Positions 20,856 to 27,638 of a stretch of DNA of 57,288 nucleotides are shown one piece after another. The first letter of the stretch is position 1, and every line of letters begins with the position of its first letter. Under the pieces are notes generated by a model. The model had not been told where the DNA came from and did no database searches. It saw nothing but the letters and a program-made list of their open reading frames with translations. The stretch is from Azonexus sp. GTDB lineage: Bacteria; Pseudomonadota; Gammaproteobacteria; Burkholderiales; Rhodocyclaceae. A program made the translations under genes and the position numbers. The DNA lies in NCBI GenBank assembly GCA_030691385.1, contig JAUYEI010000127.1:1-57288 (forward strand), in the 5' to 3' direction.

Positions 20856-21249
20856 GTAGGGGACGGGGTCACCCCGTCGCCCTCTCGCTCAGGGTGTACG
20901 GTTCCGCATCCGGCGGTTCATTGAACCTTGAAACCTCAGTTGGACGCGGCAGATGGTGCGTTTGGGCGGGATGACCGACGCGAAGCGACGATATGGTCCC
21001 TGCGCAGCAGGGATCGATATCCATGTGCGGACGCAGCAGGCTCATGCCTGCAAGAAGGAGCGACAAAGCCGGGCGCCCGACCAGGCGTGCCAGCGGCCCC
21101 GTAGCACTGTCACCCAACGGGTGAATGGCCTCGAAGGCGCAAAGGTCCGTATTCATGCGACTGGCTGAGGATGGATGAGTGGTCAACTGCGGTTTCAAGG
21201 TTGAACACACTGGAGTCGTCGTATCGTATCGAGCAGCGACACCAGACCT
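20856..21249. repeat. intergenic repeat, copy split by a MITE-like insertion
   Basis: The same repeat as at 17663-17779. The left part is 20856-20925 and the right part 21201-21249 (ending GAGCAGCGACACCAGACCT). The two parts abut the 275-bp element at 20926-21200. It lies between the convergent penicillin-binding protein and SEC-C genes. The left part contains the palindrome GACGGGGTCACCCCGTC. Confidence 0.8.
20926..21200. mobile_element. MITE-like element with terminal inverted repeats
   Basis: A 275-bp segment starting CCTTGAAACCTCAGTTGGAC and ending GTCAACTGCGGTTTCAAGG, which are near-perfect inverted repeats. TTGAA flanks both sides (20921-20925 and 21201-21205), consistent with a 5-bp target duplication. 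The solo repeat at 17663 lacks this segment and shows the approximate pre-insertion state. No transposase inside. Fifty bases of its left end recur at 22374. Confidence 0.8.
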
Positions 21250-21439
21250 AAACGATCGAAGAAGGACTTTGGGAATACCCGGTGCATGTGGCTTGCACCA
21301 CTGTTCCACCACGGCCCGTGTCGGTTGCACGCGGAGCGCCAAGCACGTTCCTTCCGTCAATACCGCCTTCATCAAGTTTTTGGCGCGCGTAAAAGGCACT
21401 TCCACTGCCGCCACAGGATGCAGCGCAGCTTGCGCCTGA

Positions 21440-22135
21440 TCAATTCAGCCTTTCCGGGCTACCGCAGCATTGCTTGAATTTCTTGCCGCTGCCGCAGGGG
21501 CAAGGGTCGTTGCGGCCAGCTTTGTCGCCTTCGTGCTGGACGGTGCCGCCCGTCCGCTTGTTGCGCCAGAAGTTGTACAAGGTCTGGACGATGACTGGCA
21601 GGTTTTCCTGAATGTTGGCGATCAGGCGGGCTTCTTCGGCGGGTGGGAACCAGCGTTCGCCGCTCTTTTCGGCGTCTTCCTTGAGCATGCCGTTGAGCAC
21701 GAACATGGGTTCAAGTAGTTCGGACAGATCGTCGGCGTGCTTGCCGGCCAATTCGTACCAGTCGCCGGCCAGGCCGGCACCGAAAACGTAGGAGTCAGCC
21801 CAGGCTTCGTAATCGTATTCCTTGCAGCTTTCGTCGAGCGGATAGAGCACCGGAGCAATCGTTTCGTCGGCCAGCAGCGCGGCGGCGAGGTCGTTATTCA
21901 GGCGCATGAGCAGTTCGAGCGCAGCTTCGACATCGGGGTTGCCGCCGGCTTCCAGGCCCTTGCCGAGCGCTTCGGTCAGCCAGATGGCCGGGGCTACCGG
22001 CTCGGGGGCGCTGACGACGGCGCACAGCATGGCCTGGATTTCGTCGAGGCGCATGGCCTCGCCCTGGAAAACTTCGGATTCGAGCAGTTCTTCAAGCCGG
22101 TCGAGATCGGCATCGGTCAGGGGGGTTGGGTTCAT
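21440..22135 (-). CDS. UPF0149 (YecA/YgfB)-type protein with C-terminal SEC-C motif
   Basis: A 231-residue protein. The N-terminal two-thirds is the helical UPF0149 domain ([44 protein letters not shown]). The C-terminus is a SEC-C zinc-binding motif, [18 protein letters not shown], of the type found at the end of SecA. The function of YecA-type proteins is not firmly established; ribosome or SecB interactions have been suggested for SEC-C proteins. The start [12 protein letters not shown] at 22135 is chosen over long upstream extensions that run through repeat DNA. Confidence 0.88.
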   Translation of the reverse strand: MNPTPLTDADLDRLEELLESEVFQGEAMRLDEIQAMLCAVVSAPEPVAPAIWLTEALGKGLEAGGNPDVEAALELLMRLNNDLAAALLADETIAPVLYPLDESCKEYDYEAWADSYVFGAGLAGDWYELAGKHADDLSELLEPMFVLNGMLKEDAEKSGERWFPPAEEARLIANIQENLPVIVQTLYNFWRNKRTGGTVQHEGDKAGRNDPCPCGSGKKFKQCCGSPERLN

Positions 22136-22235
22136 CACTTTAGTCCTCGGCAATTGCAGAATGATAGCCCAGAACCGCAGTGCCTGCAGCTTGTGCCGGG
22201 AGCCAGAGCAAGGCAATTGGAGAACGGTAGTGGCT

Positions 22236-22256
22236 CCTCCCCCTTCAAGGGGGAGG
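22236..22256. repeat. GC-rich palindrome, REP-like
   Basis: CCTCCCCCTT, one base, AAGGGGGAGG forms a 10-bp stem and is followed by GTTGGGTGGGGGATGGG. Similar palindromes are scattered between genes in many betaproteobacteria. Only one copy is seen here. The surrounding gap (22136-22373) holds no gene. Confidence 0.5.
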
Positions 22257-22373
22257 TTGGGTGGGGGATGGGTTTGGTGACGTGCCCAGCCGAAAACGAA
22301 ACCCGTATCAGCACCCCACCTTTTGTCGATAAACGGGGGGATTATTTCACTGTCTGTGACAGCCGGATAAGCA

Positions 22374-22423
22374 CCTTGAAACCTCAGTTGGACGCGGCTG
22401 ATGGTGCGTCTGGGCGGGATGGC
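22374..22423. repeat. second copy of the MITE left end
   Basis: Fifty bases starting CCTTGAAACCTCAGTTGGAC match 20926-20975 with four mismatches by eye. Identity stops where the ISAs1 transposase remnant begins. Confidence 0.8.
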
Positions 22424-22781
22424 CGTCAATCGCAACGACGCTCCCCGCCGCCAGGCTCGGTAGTACGCTGCCTACCCAGAGGCGAAAGCTCTTCTCCACG
22501 GCGCGGCGATCTAGCAGACCGAACAAACGGCCCAGGGTGTCGTGCGATGGAATCCCCTTCTCCAGTTTCAGAAAGCGGCGCAGCCAGTCGATCCGCTCCT
22601 TGCCCCAGGCTTCGATGCCCCCAAAGTCGTCCACACCGCAGACCATGGCGCATGCCGCCAACACCAACATCTCCACCAGATCATGTTTCGAGCGCCCGGC
22701 TACGCGTGGCTCCGGAATATCCGCAAACGCCTCTGCAATCGATAGCTGCCTACCGGGAGCTTCCTGCTTTCCTGTCTCCAT
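22424..22781 (-). pseudogene. truncated ISAs1-family transposase
   Basis: The N-terminal third of an ISAs1/H-repeat-type DDE transposase (LSIAEAFADIPEPRVAGRSK, CAMVCGVDDFGGIEAWGKER, KGIPSHDTLGRLFGLLD). It ends at SVVAIDG, just at the first catalytic aspartate; the rest of the DDE domain is missing and the frame runs into the MITE-end sequence. Full members are about 370 residues. A probable right terminal repeat, TGCGATTGCCCTAG, is at 22903-22916, so the remnant spans to about 22916. Inactive. Confidence 0.85.
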
Positions 22782-23102
22782 GAGTCACCCCAAAAAGACA
22801 GAAAACCACACAAATCAAGGGGCTGTGAACAGCCCCCTTCGCAACCCGTTGAGCGTGAACGATTGCTTCAGAGGGGCAAGGACAATGGAATTCGAATTTT
22901 GATGCGATTGCCCTAGTCAAGCAGTTGTCATCGGTTGATGGCAGTAACCGAGCCTGAGCTTGTGAATCCGGTATGTGTCACTCGTACAAACGGATCTCTG
23001 ATTGCAAGAAAGTCTTGTACATTGGCGTACATCACTTTGAATTTTTCTGAGACTTGTTGTAACCGTCAGTTATCGAAAATAATCGTAACCTATTGATTTT
23101 GT
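22782..23102. other. gene-free stretch upstream of the ISAs1 remnant
   Basis: It contains a small palindrome, GGGGCTGTGAACAGCCCC (about 22820-22837), and the probable ISAs1 end at 22903-22916. The remaining roughly 190 bases up to the split tRNA-Leu show no coding potential or clear signal. Confidence 0.5.
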
Positions 23103-23158
23103 TGGTGCCCAGGACGGGAATCGAACCCGTACGGCCATAAGCCGAGAGATTTTAAGTC
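23103..23158 (-). pseudogene. 3' half of the host tRNA-Leu(UAA) gene (left attachment site)
   Basis: Read on the minus strand: GACTTAAAATCTCTCGGC, a variable arm, T-arm ACGGGTTCGATTCCCGT, acceptor CCTGGGC and ACCA. Upstream of GACTTAAAA there is no D-arm or 5' acceptor strand, so this is not a functional gene. It fits exactly onto the 5' half at 38773-38811: acceptor GCCCGGG/CCTGGGC with one G-U pair, anticodon stem AGAGA/TCTCT and loop CTTAAAA. Together they give an 86-nt intronless tRNA-Leu(UAA). Confidence 0.93.
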
Positions 23159-23163
23159 AAGGC

Positions 23164-23273
23164 CCAACACAAACCCACTCAACACAGCGCAACGTAACGC
23201 AATGAAATAGCGGGGTTTTGTTGTGTTGGCATGTAGTCCGGGCGTGTTGTTATGAGTTGGTTTGTGTTGTGTG
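23164..23273. repeat. CAACACAAACC-type repeats at the left end of the element
   Basis: CCAACACAAACCCACTCAACA begins at 23164 and recurs inverted at about 23253-23273 (read in reverse, CAACACAAACCAACTCA). A shorter inverted copy, TTGTGTTGG, is at 23221-23229. The position, between the attachment core and the first gene, suggests integrase or excisionase arm sites. Confidence 0.6.
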
Positions 23274-23283
23274 TTACGCGCAT

Positions 23284-23312
23284 TTTACGCGCTGCGCACT
23301 CTCCGGTAAAAT
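23284..23312 (+). promoter_or_regulatory. promoter of the element-borne tRNA-Leu
   Basis: TTTACG (23284-23289) and TAAAAT (23307-23312) are 17 bp apart, and the tRNA begins 14 bp after the -10 box. The resemblance to sigma-70 promoters is good. It indicates that the tRNA gene is transcribed on its own. Confidence 0.65.
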
Positions 23313-23325
23313 GCACGGCTTCGCT

Positions 23326-23624
23326 GCCTGGGTGGTGAAATTGGTAGACACAAGGGACTTAAACATTGAGCACCGGACGGCGAAAGCCCCCGCGTGAATC
23401 CCCTCAAATTCGGTGAAACCCCTGGCCGCAATGGTCGAGGCAACGCCGAGCCAAGCCTCGCAAGGGGAAGGTGTAGAGACTAGACGGGGGGCACCTACGG
23501 CGCGCAGCGCCACGGTGAAGGCATAGTCCAGCGCACGAACGGCAGCGGCCGGCGGCGAAAGCCGTAGTGTGACGAAAATCCCTCGGCGCAAGCCATACGG
23601 GTTCGATTCCCGTCCCAGGCACCA
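23326..23624 (+). tRNA. tRNA-Leu(TAA) interrupted by a group I intron
   Basis: The 5' exon is 23326-23360 (acceptor GCCTGGG, D-arm TGGTGAAATTGGTAGACA, ending GGGACTT). The 3' exon is 23575-23624 (AAAATCCCTCGGCGC, T-arm ACGGGTTCGATTCCCGT, acceptor CCCAGGC, ACCA). Removing 23361-23574 gives an 85-nt tRNA with stem AGGGA/TCCCT, loop CTTAAAA and anticodon TAA. Compared with the split host gene, changes in the acceptor (C4-G69 to T4-A69) and anticodon stem (A-T to G-C) are compensated on both strands, so it looks functional and selected. It lies inside the element on the opposite strand to the phage-type genes. Confidence 0.95.
23361..23574 (+). ncRNA. group I intron (IC3-like) in tRNA-Leu(UAA)
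   Basis: A 214-nt intron between anticodon positions 34 and 35. Conserved blocks are AAATTCGGTGAAACC (23406-23420), GGCAACGCCGAGCCAAGC (23439-23456), GAAGGTGTAGAGACTAGACG (23467-23486) and GGTGAAGGCATAGTCC (23514-23529). GACTA (23478-23482) pairs with TAGTC (23524-23528) as P7. A GAAA-capped hairpin lies at 23553-23564. The 5' exon ends in T, and CTT can pair with GAG of the intron to give the U-G splice-site pair. The intron ends in G. These blocks resemble, from memory, the Azoarcus tRNA-Ile intron. No open reading frame, so no homing enzyme. Confidence 0.95.
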
Positions 23625-23718
23625 ACGGATACAATTTCCAAGCGGCGGCCGGGCGAGTTTGCCACCCCAGCCCGCAAGGCGGTTTCAGTGTCTGTCCTCG
23701 TGGCCGCGCCGCGCCCAG

Positions 23719-23744
23719 CAAAAAGAGGCCCGCCGAAGCGGGCC
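23719..23744 (-). terminator. terminator of the element's minus-strand operon
   Basis: GGCCCGC (23727-23733) pairs with GCGGGCC (23738-23744) around CGAA. On the minus strand the stem is followed by TCTTTTTG. It lies 25 bp past the stop of the last virion gene and shields the oppositely transcribed tRNA. Confidence 0.85.
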
Positions 23745-23769
23745 AAATCGACAAAGCACACCCCAAGGT

Positions 23770-26220
23770 TCAACGGCCCAGCGCGTTCGCCATGTCCGGC
23801 GCGCGATCTGGCAAGCCTTCGCCCGGTCGCCACCAGAAGTCTTGCCCCCAATCCTTGTGGGCGCGCTCGCGCATCCGTTGCAGGTAGCCTGGCGACAGGT
23901 ATTCCTGCAAGTCTTGCAGCCCGGCGTGATCCAGCGCGCCCTTGGCATACCAAAGATTGACGAACGGCGCATGCGAGCGCGTGAAGCGCAGGGCCTCGGC
24001 GCCGACGTGTGTATCCTCGCCACGCACCGCCTGGCCGATATTGCCGAAGGTCAGGTCGGCGGCCTCGAAGGCGCTGCCGATGACCGGCCCGGCCAGGTTC
24101 ATCCAGTTCGGAAGCCCTGCCCGGTTCTGGCCGCCCATGCCGGTGTAGAGAACATCGCCGAAGATACCGACGCCACCGCCCTGGGCGAATGCCGCGCCCC
24201 AAAACTTGGCCGTGGTCATGTCGCGGGGGTCTTTGCCGTTAATCAGGTCTTTCAGTTGTATCGCAATGGCGCCAAAGGTTGTGAGCCCGGTAGCCAGGGC
24301 GGCGCTGTACGCCACGGCCGACGCCTTGTCCCCGACGCGCCATTGCTCGGCAGCACGGCCCCAATGCCGGGAAATCATCGCCAGGGGGAAGCCCTTGAAC
24401 AGCGCCAGGGAGCGCAGGAACTCCCCGGCAAAGGTGCCCTTTTGCGTCCCTCGGGAAATCGCCGCGCGGGTGTTCAGGTCTTGGCCCAGCGATGCAAATT
24501 CGGATTCGTCGGCAATCGTGCCCAGCAGCCGCGCCACGGCCCGGTTCTGGTCGCGCACGGTGAGCCCGGCCGCCTGCAGCTTCGCCTCGTCGATACCGCG
24601 CACCGCTTGCAGCGTCAGCATCTGGCTACCGCGCCAGTTTTCCGGGGTTGCGAGTTGCCACACCTTGAAGTCTGTCTCGGTCACGCCCTTGCGTTCCAGG
24701 CGCAGCCGGTCGCCGGCATCGAGCGCGGCCCAGGTGGTGCGGGTGATCTTGCCCAGCGCGCCCATCATCGTGACGGAGAAGCCGCGCCGCACGGCATCGG
24801 TCCAGGCTTCCAGCAGGCTGGCCTTCATCGTGGCGTTTGCCAGCTTGGCCGTCCAGCCCTTGCCGATGTTGCCCTCGGCCCAGCGGTTCATGTCGCTGAT
24901 GATGGAATCAGCCACCAGGCCGGCGCGGTTGGCGTAGTCGGCCGTGTCCTTGCCGAATGAGCGCACCAGGTTGATAGTCGCGTCGACCATGCCCAGCCGG
25001 TTGAAGCCGGTCGTCACAAAGTAGGTCGGCAGGTCGGTGATGCTGGAAATAAACGCGCTGCCCAGCTTGCCGAATACCTCGATATTCCGGGCGCCCTGGG
25101 CAACTTCGGCCAGGCGCACGTTCACCGCCTGCCCGGCCTTGCCCGTGAGCACGTCCCACATTTCGGCAGTTCTGACCAGGTACGGGCCGACAAGATCAGC
25201 CTCGCCGGTCTTGCGTGCGGTGTCGTGCAGAAAGCGGAATTGCACCTCGGGATTCGGGCCGAATTCCTCAACCAGGCCGATGTCGTTGGCGAGGCGGGAG
25301 ACGTGCCCCTGCATGGCCGAGAGGATGCCGCCCCGGTTGTAGTTCTTCGCGTACTCCAAATAGCTGGCCGCGTCCTTGAAGTGAATCGCGCGGTGTTCGC
25401 TGCCCCGGTTGGCCCGCATCCCGTGCCCTTGGGATTTCCCCGGCTCCAACTTGTTCAAGCCGCCCGTGGCGATGGTTTCCCATGCCTTGCCCAGCATGTC
25501 GGCCAGTTGGGCGTCGTCCAGGCGCACGCCGTTCTCATCGACGTAGCGGGCGCGATCCAGCAGGGGCAGGATGTCCTCCACCCACTTGGCCTGTCCGGCG
25601 CGGGCGACGCGCACGTCGTCGTGAGGCTGGGGCAAATAGCCGTAATCCAGCTTTGCCACGTCGCCGCCGGAAGCGTTGAAGCGCTGGCGCATGGTTTCGA
25701 CGGTATCCAGCCAGGCGCGTGCGCCCTTGGCCGCCATGGCGTTGCCGGTGGCCTCGCCGAAAATCTCGCGCACCAGGTCGGCCGCCTCGCGTGCATCCTC
25801 GATCATGCCAAGGAAGCGCGGGTGCACTGCGTTGAAGGTGTCGATCAGGCCGGAAAAGTATTCATTGGAAACCCCACGGGTGAAGCGGCTGGCGTCGTCC
25901 AGGATGCGGGCCACGGCGGCAAAGGGCTTTTTTCCCTCCCCTCGCAATGCGGCGTAACGATTCATCACGCGGTCGTGGGCAATGATCGTCAGGGCGACGC
26001 GCTGCTTCTGCTTCGATGCGGTAGCCAGCACGCCCTTGCTGGCCTCGCCCGCTGCCGCGCGCAACCGTGCCTCCCGGCTCATCTGCTGCCATGCCGCCGG
26101 GTCTTTCCGGGCCAGTTGCTTCATCTGGTCCAGGATGCGCGCCTCGATGCCTTGCGCCTCGACCTGGGTGATACTGCGGCCGATGGCTTGCGCAACGGCC
26201 TGGATGCATTCGTTTCTCAT
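23770..26220 (-). CDS. large phage internal virion (ejection-type) protein
   Basis: An 816-residue, mostly helical, Ala-rich protein at the end of the virion operon. It resembles in size, position and composition the large internal or ejection proteins of podoviruses. Recognisable local features are limited: a hydrophobic helix near SAALATGLTTFGAIAIQL and many glycine-rich hydrophobic segments after residue 600, as in proteins that insert in the host membrane. The start MRNECIQAVAQAIG at 26220 overlaps the previous stop by ATGA. The frame is intact. Function is inferred from context, not from a named domain. Confidence 0.7.
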   Translation of the reverse strand: MRNECIQAVAQAIGRSITQVEAQGIEARILDQMKQLARKDPAAWQQMSREARLRAAAGEASKGVLATASKQKQRVALTIIAHDRVMNRYAALRGEGKKPFAAVARILDDASRFTRGVSNEYFSGLIDTFNAVHPRFLGMIEDAREAADLVREIFGEATGNAMAAKGARAWLDTVETMRQRFNASGGDVAKLDYGYLPQPHDDVRVARAGQAKWVEDILPLLDRARYVDENGVRLDDAQLADMLGKAWETIATGGLNKLEPGKSQGHGMRANRGSEHRAIHFKDAASYLEYAKNYNRGGILSAMQGHVSRLANDIGLVEEFGPNPEVQFRFLHDTARKTGEADLVGPYLVRTAEMWDVLTGKAGQAVNVRLAEVAQGARNIEVFGKLGSAFISSITDLPTYFVTTGFNRLGMVDATINLVRSFGKDTADYANRAGLVADSIISDMNRWAEGNIGKGWTAKLANATMKASLLEAWTDAVRRGFSVTMMGALGKITRTTWAALDAGDRLRLERKGVTETDFKVWQLATPENWRGSQMLTLQAVRGIDEAKLQAAGLTVRDQNRAVARLLGTIADESEFASLGQDLNTRAAISRGTQKGTFAGEFLRSLALFKGFPLAMISRHWGRAAEQWRVGDKASAVAYSAALATGLTTFGAIAIQLKDLINGKDPRDMTTAKFWGAAFAQGGGVGIFGDVLYTGMGGQNRAGLPNWMNLAGPVIGSAFEAADLTFGNIGQAVRGEDTHVGAEALRFTRSHAPFVNLWYAKGALDHAGLQDLQEYLSPGYLQRMRERAHKDWGQDFWWRPGEGLPDRAPDMANALGR

Positions 26221-27638
26221 TGTGGGAACCTCAAAGCGCATTCAATGGCGGCGTCGAATGCCGCCGAGTCAGTACGGGCGCGTGCTTCCAGGTCATCGGC
26301 TGCATTCAGCAGTTCGGCAACACGGAGGTCGACGCCATCTTCGTTACGCACTACGGCGTCCGGGTCGCGCGCGGCAATCTCGAACGCGCGGGCCTGCTCG
26401 GGTGTGTCGGCCTTGCGTCCTTGGCTGGCCGGTTGGGCGGCCTCATCGGGCGAGAACATGCGCGTCACAGTCTCGACCAGGCGCTCCACGGGATTGGTGG
26501 CGGCTTTCGGTGCGGTGTCGGCTTGCTGCGCCACCTGCAGCGGCACCTCTGGCGCCAGGGGGCCGACTTCCGGCGCCTTGTTCGGCACGCCCTCGGCCAG
26601 TACTTCCTTGACCGGGCCATCCGCCACGCGACGATATGCCCCCGCGATCTGCTCAGGATCAGCAGGGACACGATGCGCCACGCTCACCGGTTCGCCTGCA
26701 TCAAGCTGATTTCTCGCGGTGACCTGCGCCTCTCGCGCAGCATTGGCCGCCTCGATGTCGCCAGAGCGCACCAGCGCGTCGGCATCGCGGACGCGTGCCT
26801 CGTGCATGGTCAGTGCGGCCGCGTGCTCGTCAGGGGTCAGCCGTGGCGCGGTGGCAGGCTTGCCACGGTGGAAGCCGGCACCGAAGGCGGCGCCAGTCAC
26901 GGCGGCCACGGCCAGATTCACCGGGTCGAACGGTTGATACTGCGCCGCGATGCCCTCGTAGTCGGCTGCTTCCAGCAGGGTGTGAATACCGCCAATTTCG
27001 ACCACGTTCAACGCCGGATTTACGGCGGCGCCGATTGCAGCGCTTTGCAGCCGGGTGGAGCCCATCGCCGCCGGCAGGCGCATGCCCACGGCACTGGTTA
27101 CGCCGGTCACGGCGCCAGCCAGGGCGGCGGTTCCACCGTCGACGCCCTTGTCGCTCAATTCCTGGGCACGGTTGATACCCAAATCCGCACCGAAAAGCAC
27201 AGGCGCTGCCGGGCCACCGGCCACCGCATAGGCGCCGGCCTTGGTCAGGGAAGAAAGCACCCCGTGGGTAATCTGGCCGGCCATGCCCACCGATGCAGGG
27301 TCAGGCAGATAGTCCTGGGCACGCTCGCGGAATTGGCGCGCCACCTCGCTGTTGCCCATCTGGTCGATGGTTTCCCGCTTGAGTTTGTCCATGTCGGGCA
27401 TTGGTTGCCCGTGGATCATCGCCACCGTGGGGGCATCCCGATACGCTGCCGCCTTGCCGTAGGCGTCGAGAACGGCGGCCCAGGCGCTCCCGGCGGTGTA
27501 GGCCGCGTGGGGGAAAGCGTCAGCAATCGCGCCGCCCACCCCGCTGAATGTACCGGGGGCTTCGGGCGCTTGATAAGGGCGCTGCACCGATTGGGACAGC
27601 GAGGTGGCACGCTCCTTGGGGAAGAGTTCGTCGAACAT
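26217..27638 (-). CDS. phage internal virion protein, hypothetical
   Basis: A 473-residue, Ala/Gly-rich protein. Residues about 120-255 contain long weakly hydrophobic glycine-alanine stretches (GGPAAPVLFGADLGINRAQ, GGTAALAGAVTGVTSAVGMR, NLAVAAVTGAAFGAGFHRG) like membrane-active ejection proteins. Residues 270-473 are charged and probably helical. It starts at 27638, sharing one base with the stop of the upstream gene, and overlaps the next gene by four bases, so translation is coupled. A podovirus-type ejection role is inferred from operon position only. Confidence 0.65.
   Translation of the reverse strand: MFDELFPKERATSLSQSVQRPYQAPEAPGTFSGVGGAIADAFPHAAYTAGSAWAAVLDAYGKAAAYRDAPTVAMIHGQPMPDMDKLKRETIDQMGNSEVARQFRERAQDYLPDPASVGMAGQITHGVLSSLTKAGAYAVAGGPAAPVLFGADLGINRAQELSDKGVDGGTAALAGAVTGVTSAVGMRLPAAMGSTRLQSAAIGAAVNPALNVVEIGGIHTLLEAADYEGIAAQYQPFDPVNLAVAAVTGAAFGAGFHRGKPATAPRLTPDEHAAALTMHEARVRDADALVRSGDIEAANAAREAQVTARNQLDAGEPVSVAHRVPADPEQIAGAYRRVADGPVKEVLAEGVPNKAPEVGPLAPEVPLQVAQQADTAPKAATNPVERLVETVTRMFSPDEAAQPASQGRKADTPEQARAFEIAARDPDAVVRNEDGVDLRVAELLNAADDLEARARTDSAAFDAAIECALRFPQ

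Noticed and set aside
20869..21414. A 181-codon minus-strand frame over the MITE and repeat
   Set aside because: It crosses the repeat/MITE junctions, so its codons come from unrelated pieces; there is no domain.
23326..23624. Possibility that the interrupted tRNA-Leu is simply a broken gene with an insertion
   Set aside because: The insert has all conserved group I core blocks, a P7 pairing and correct splice-site bases, and the exons retain full pairing with compensated changes.
23569..24960. A plus-strand frame running from the tRNA-Leu 3' exon into the virion region
   Set aside because: It begins inside the intron and tRNA and is antisense to the 823-codon virion frame.
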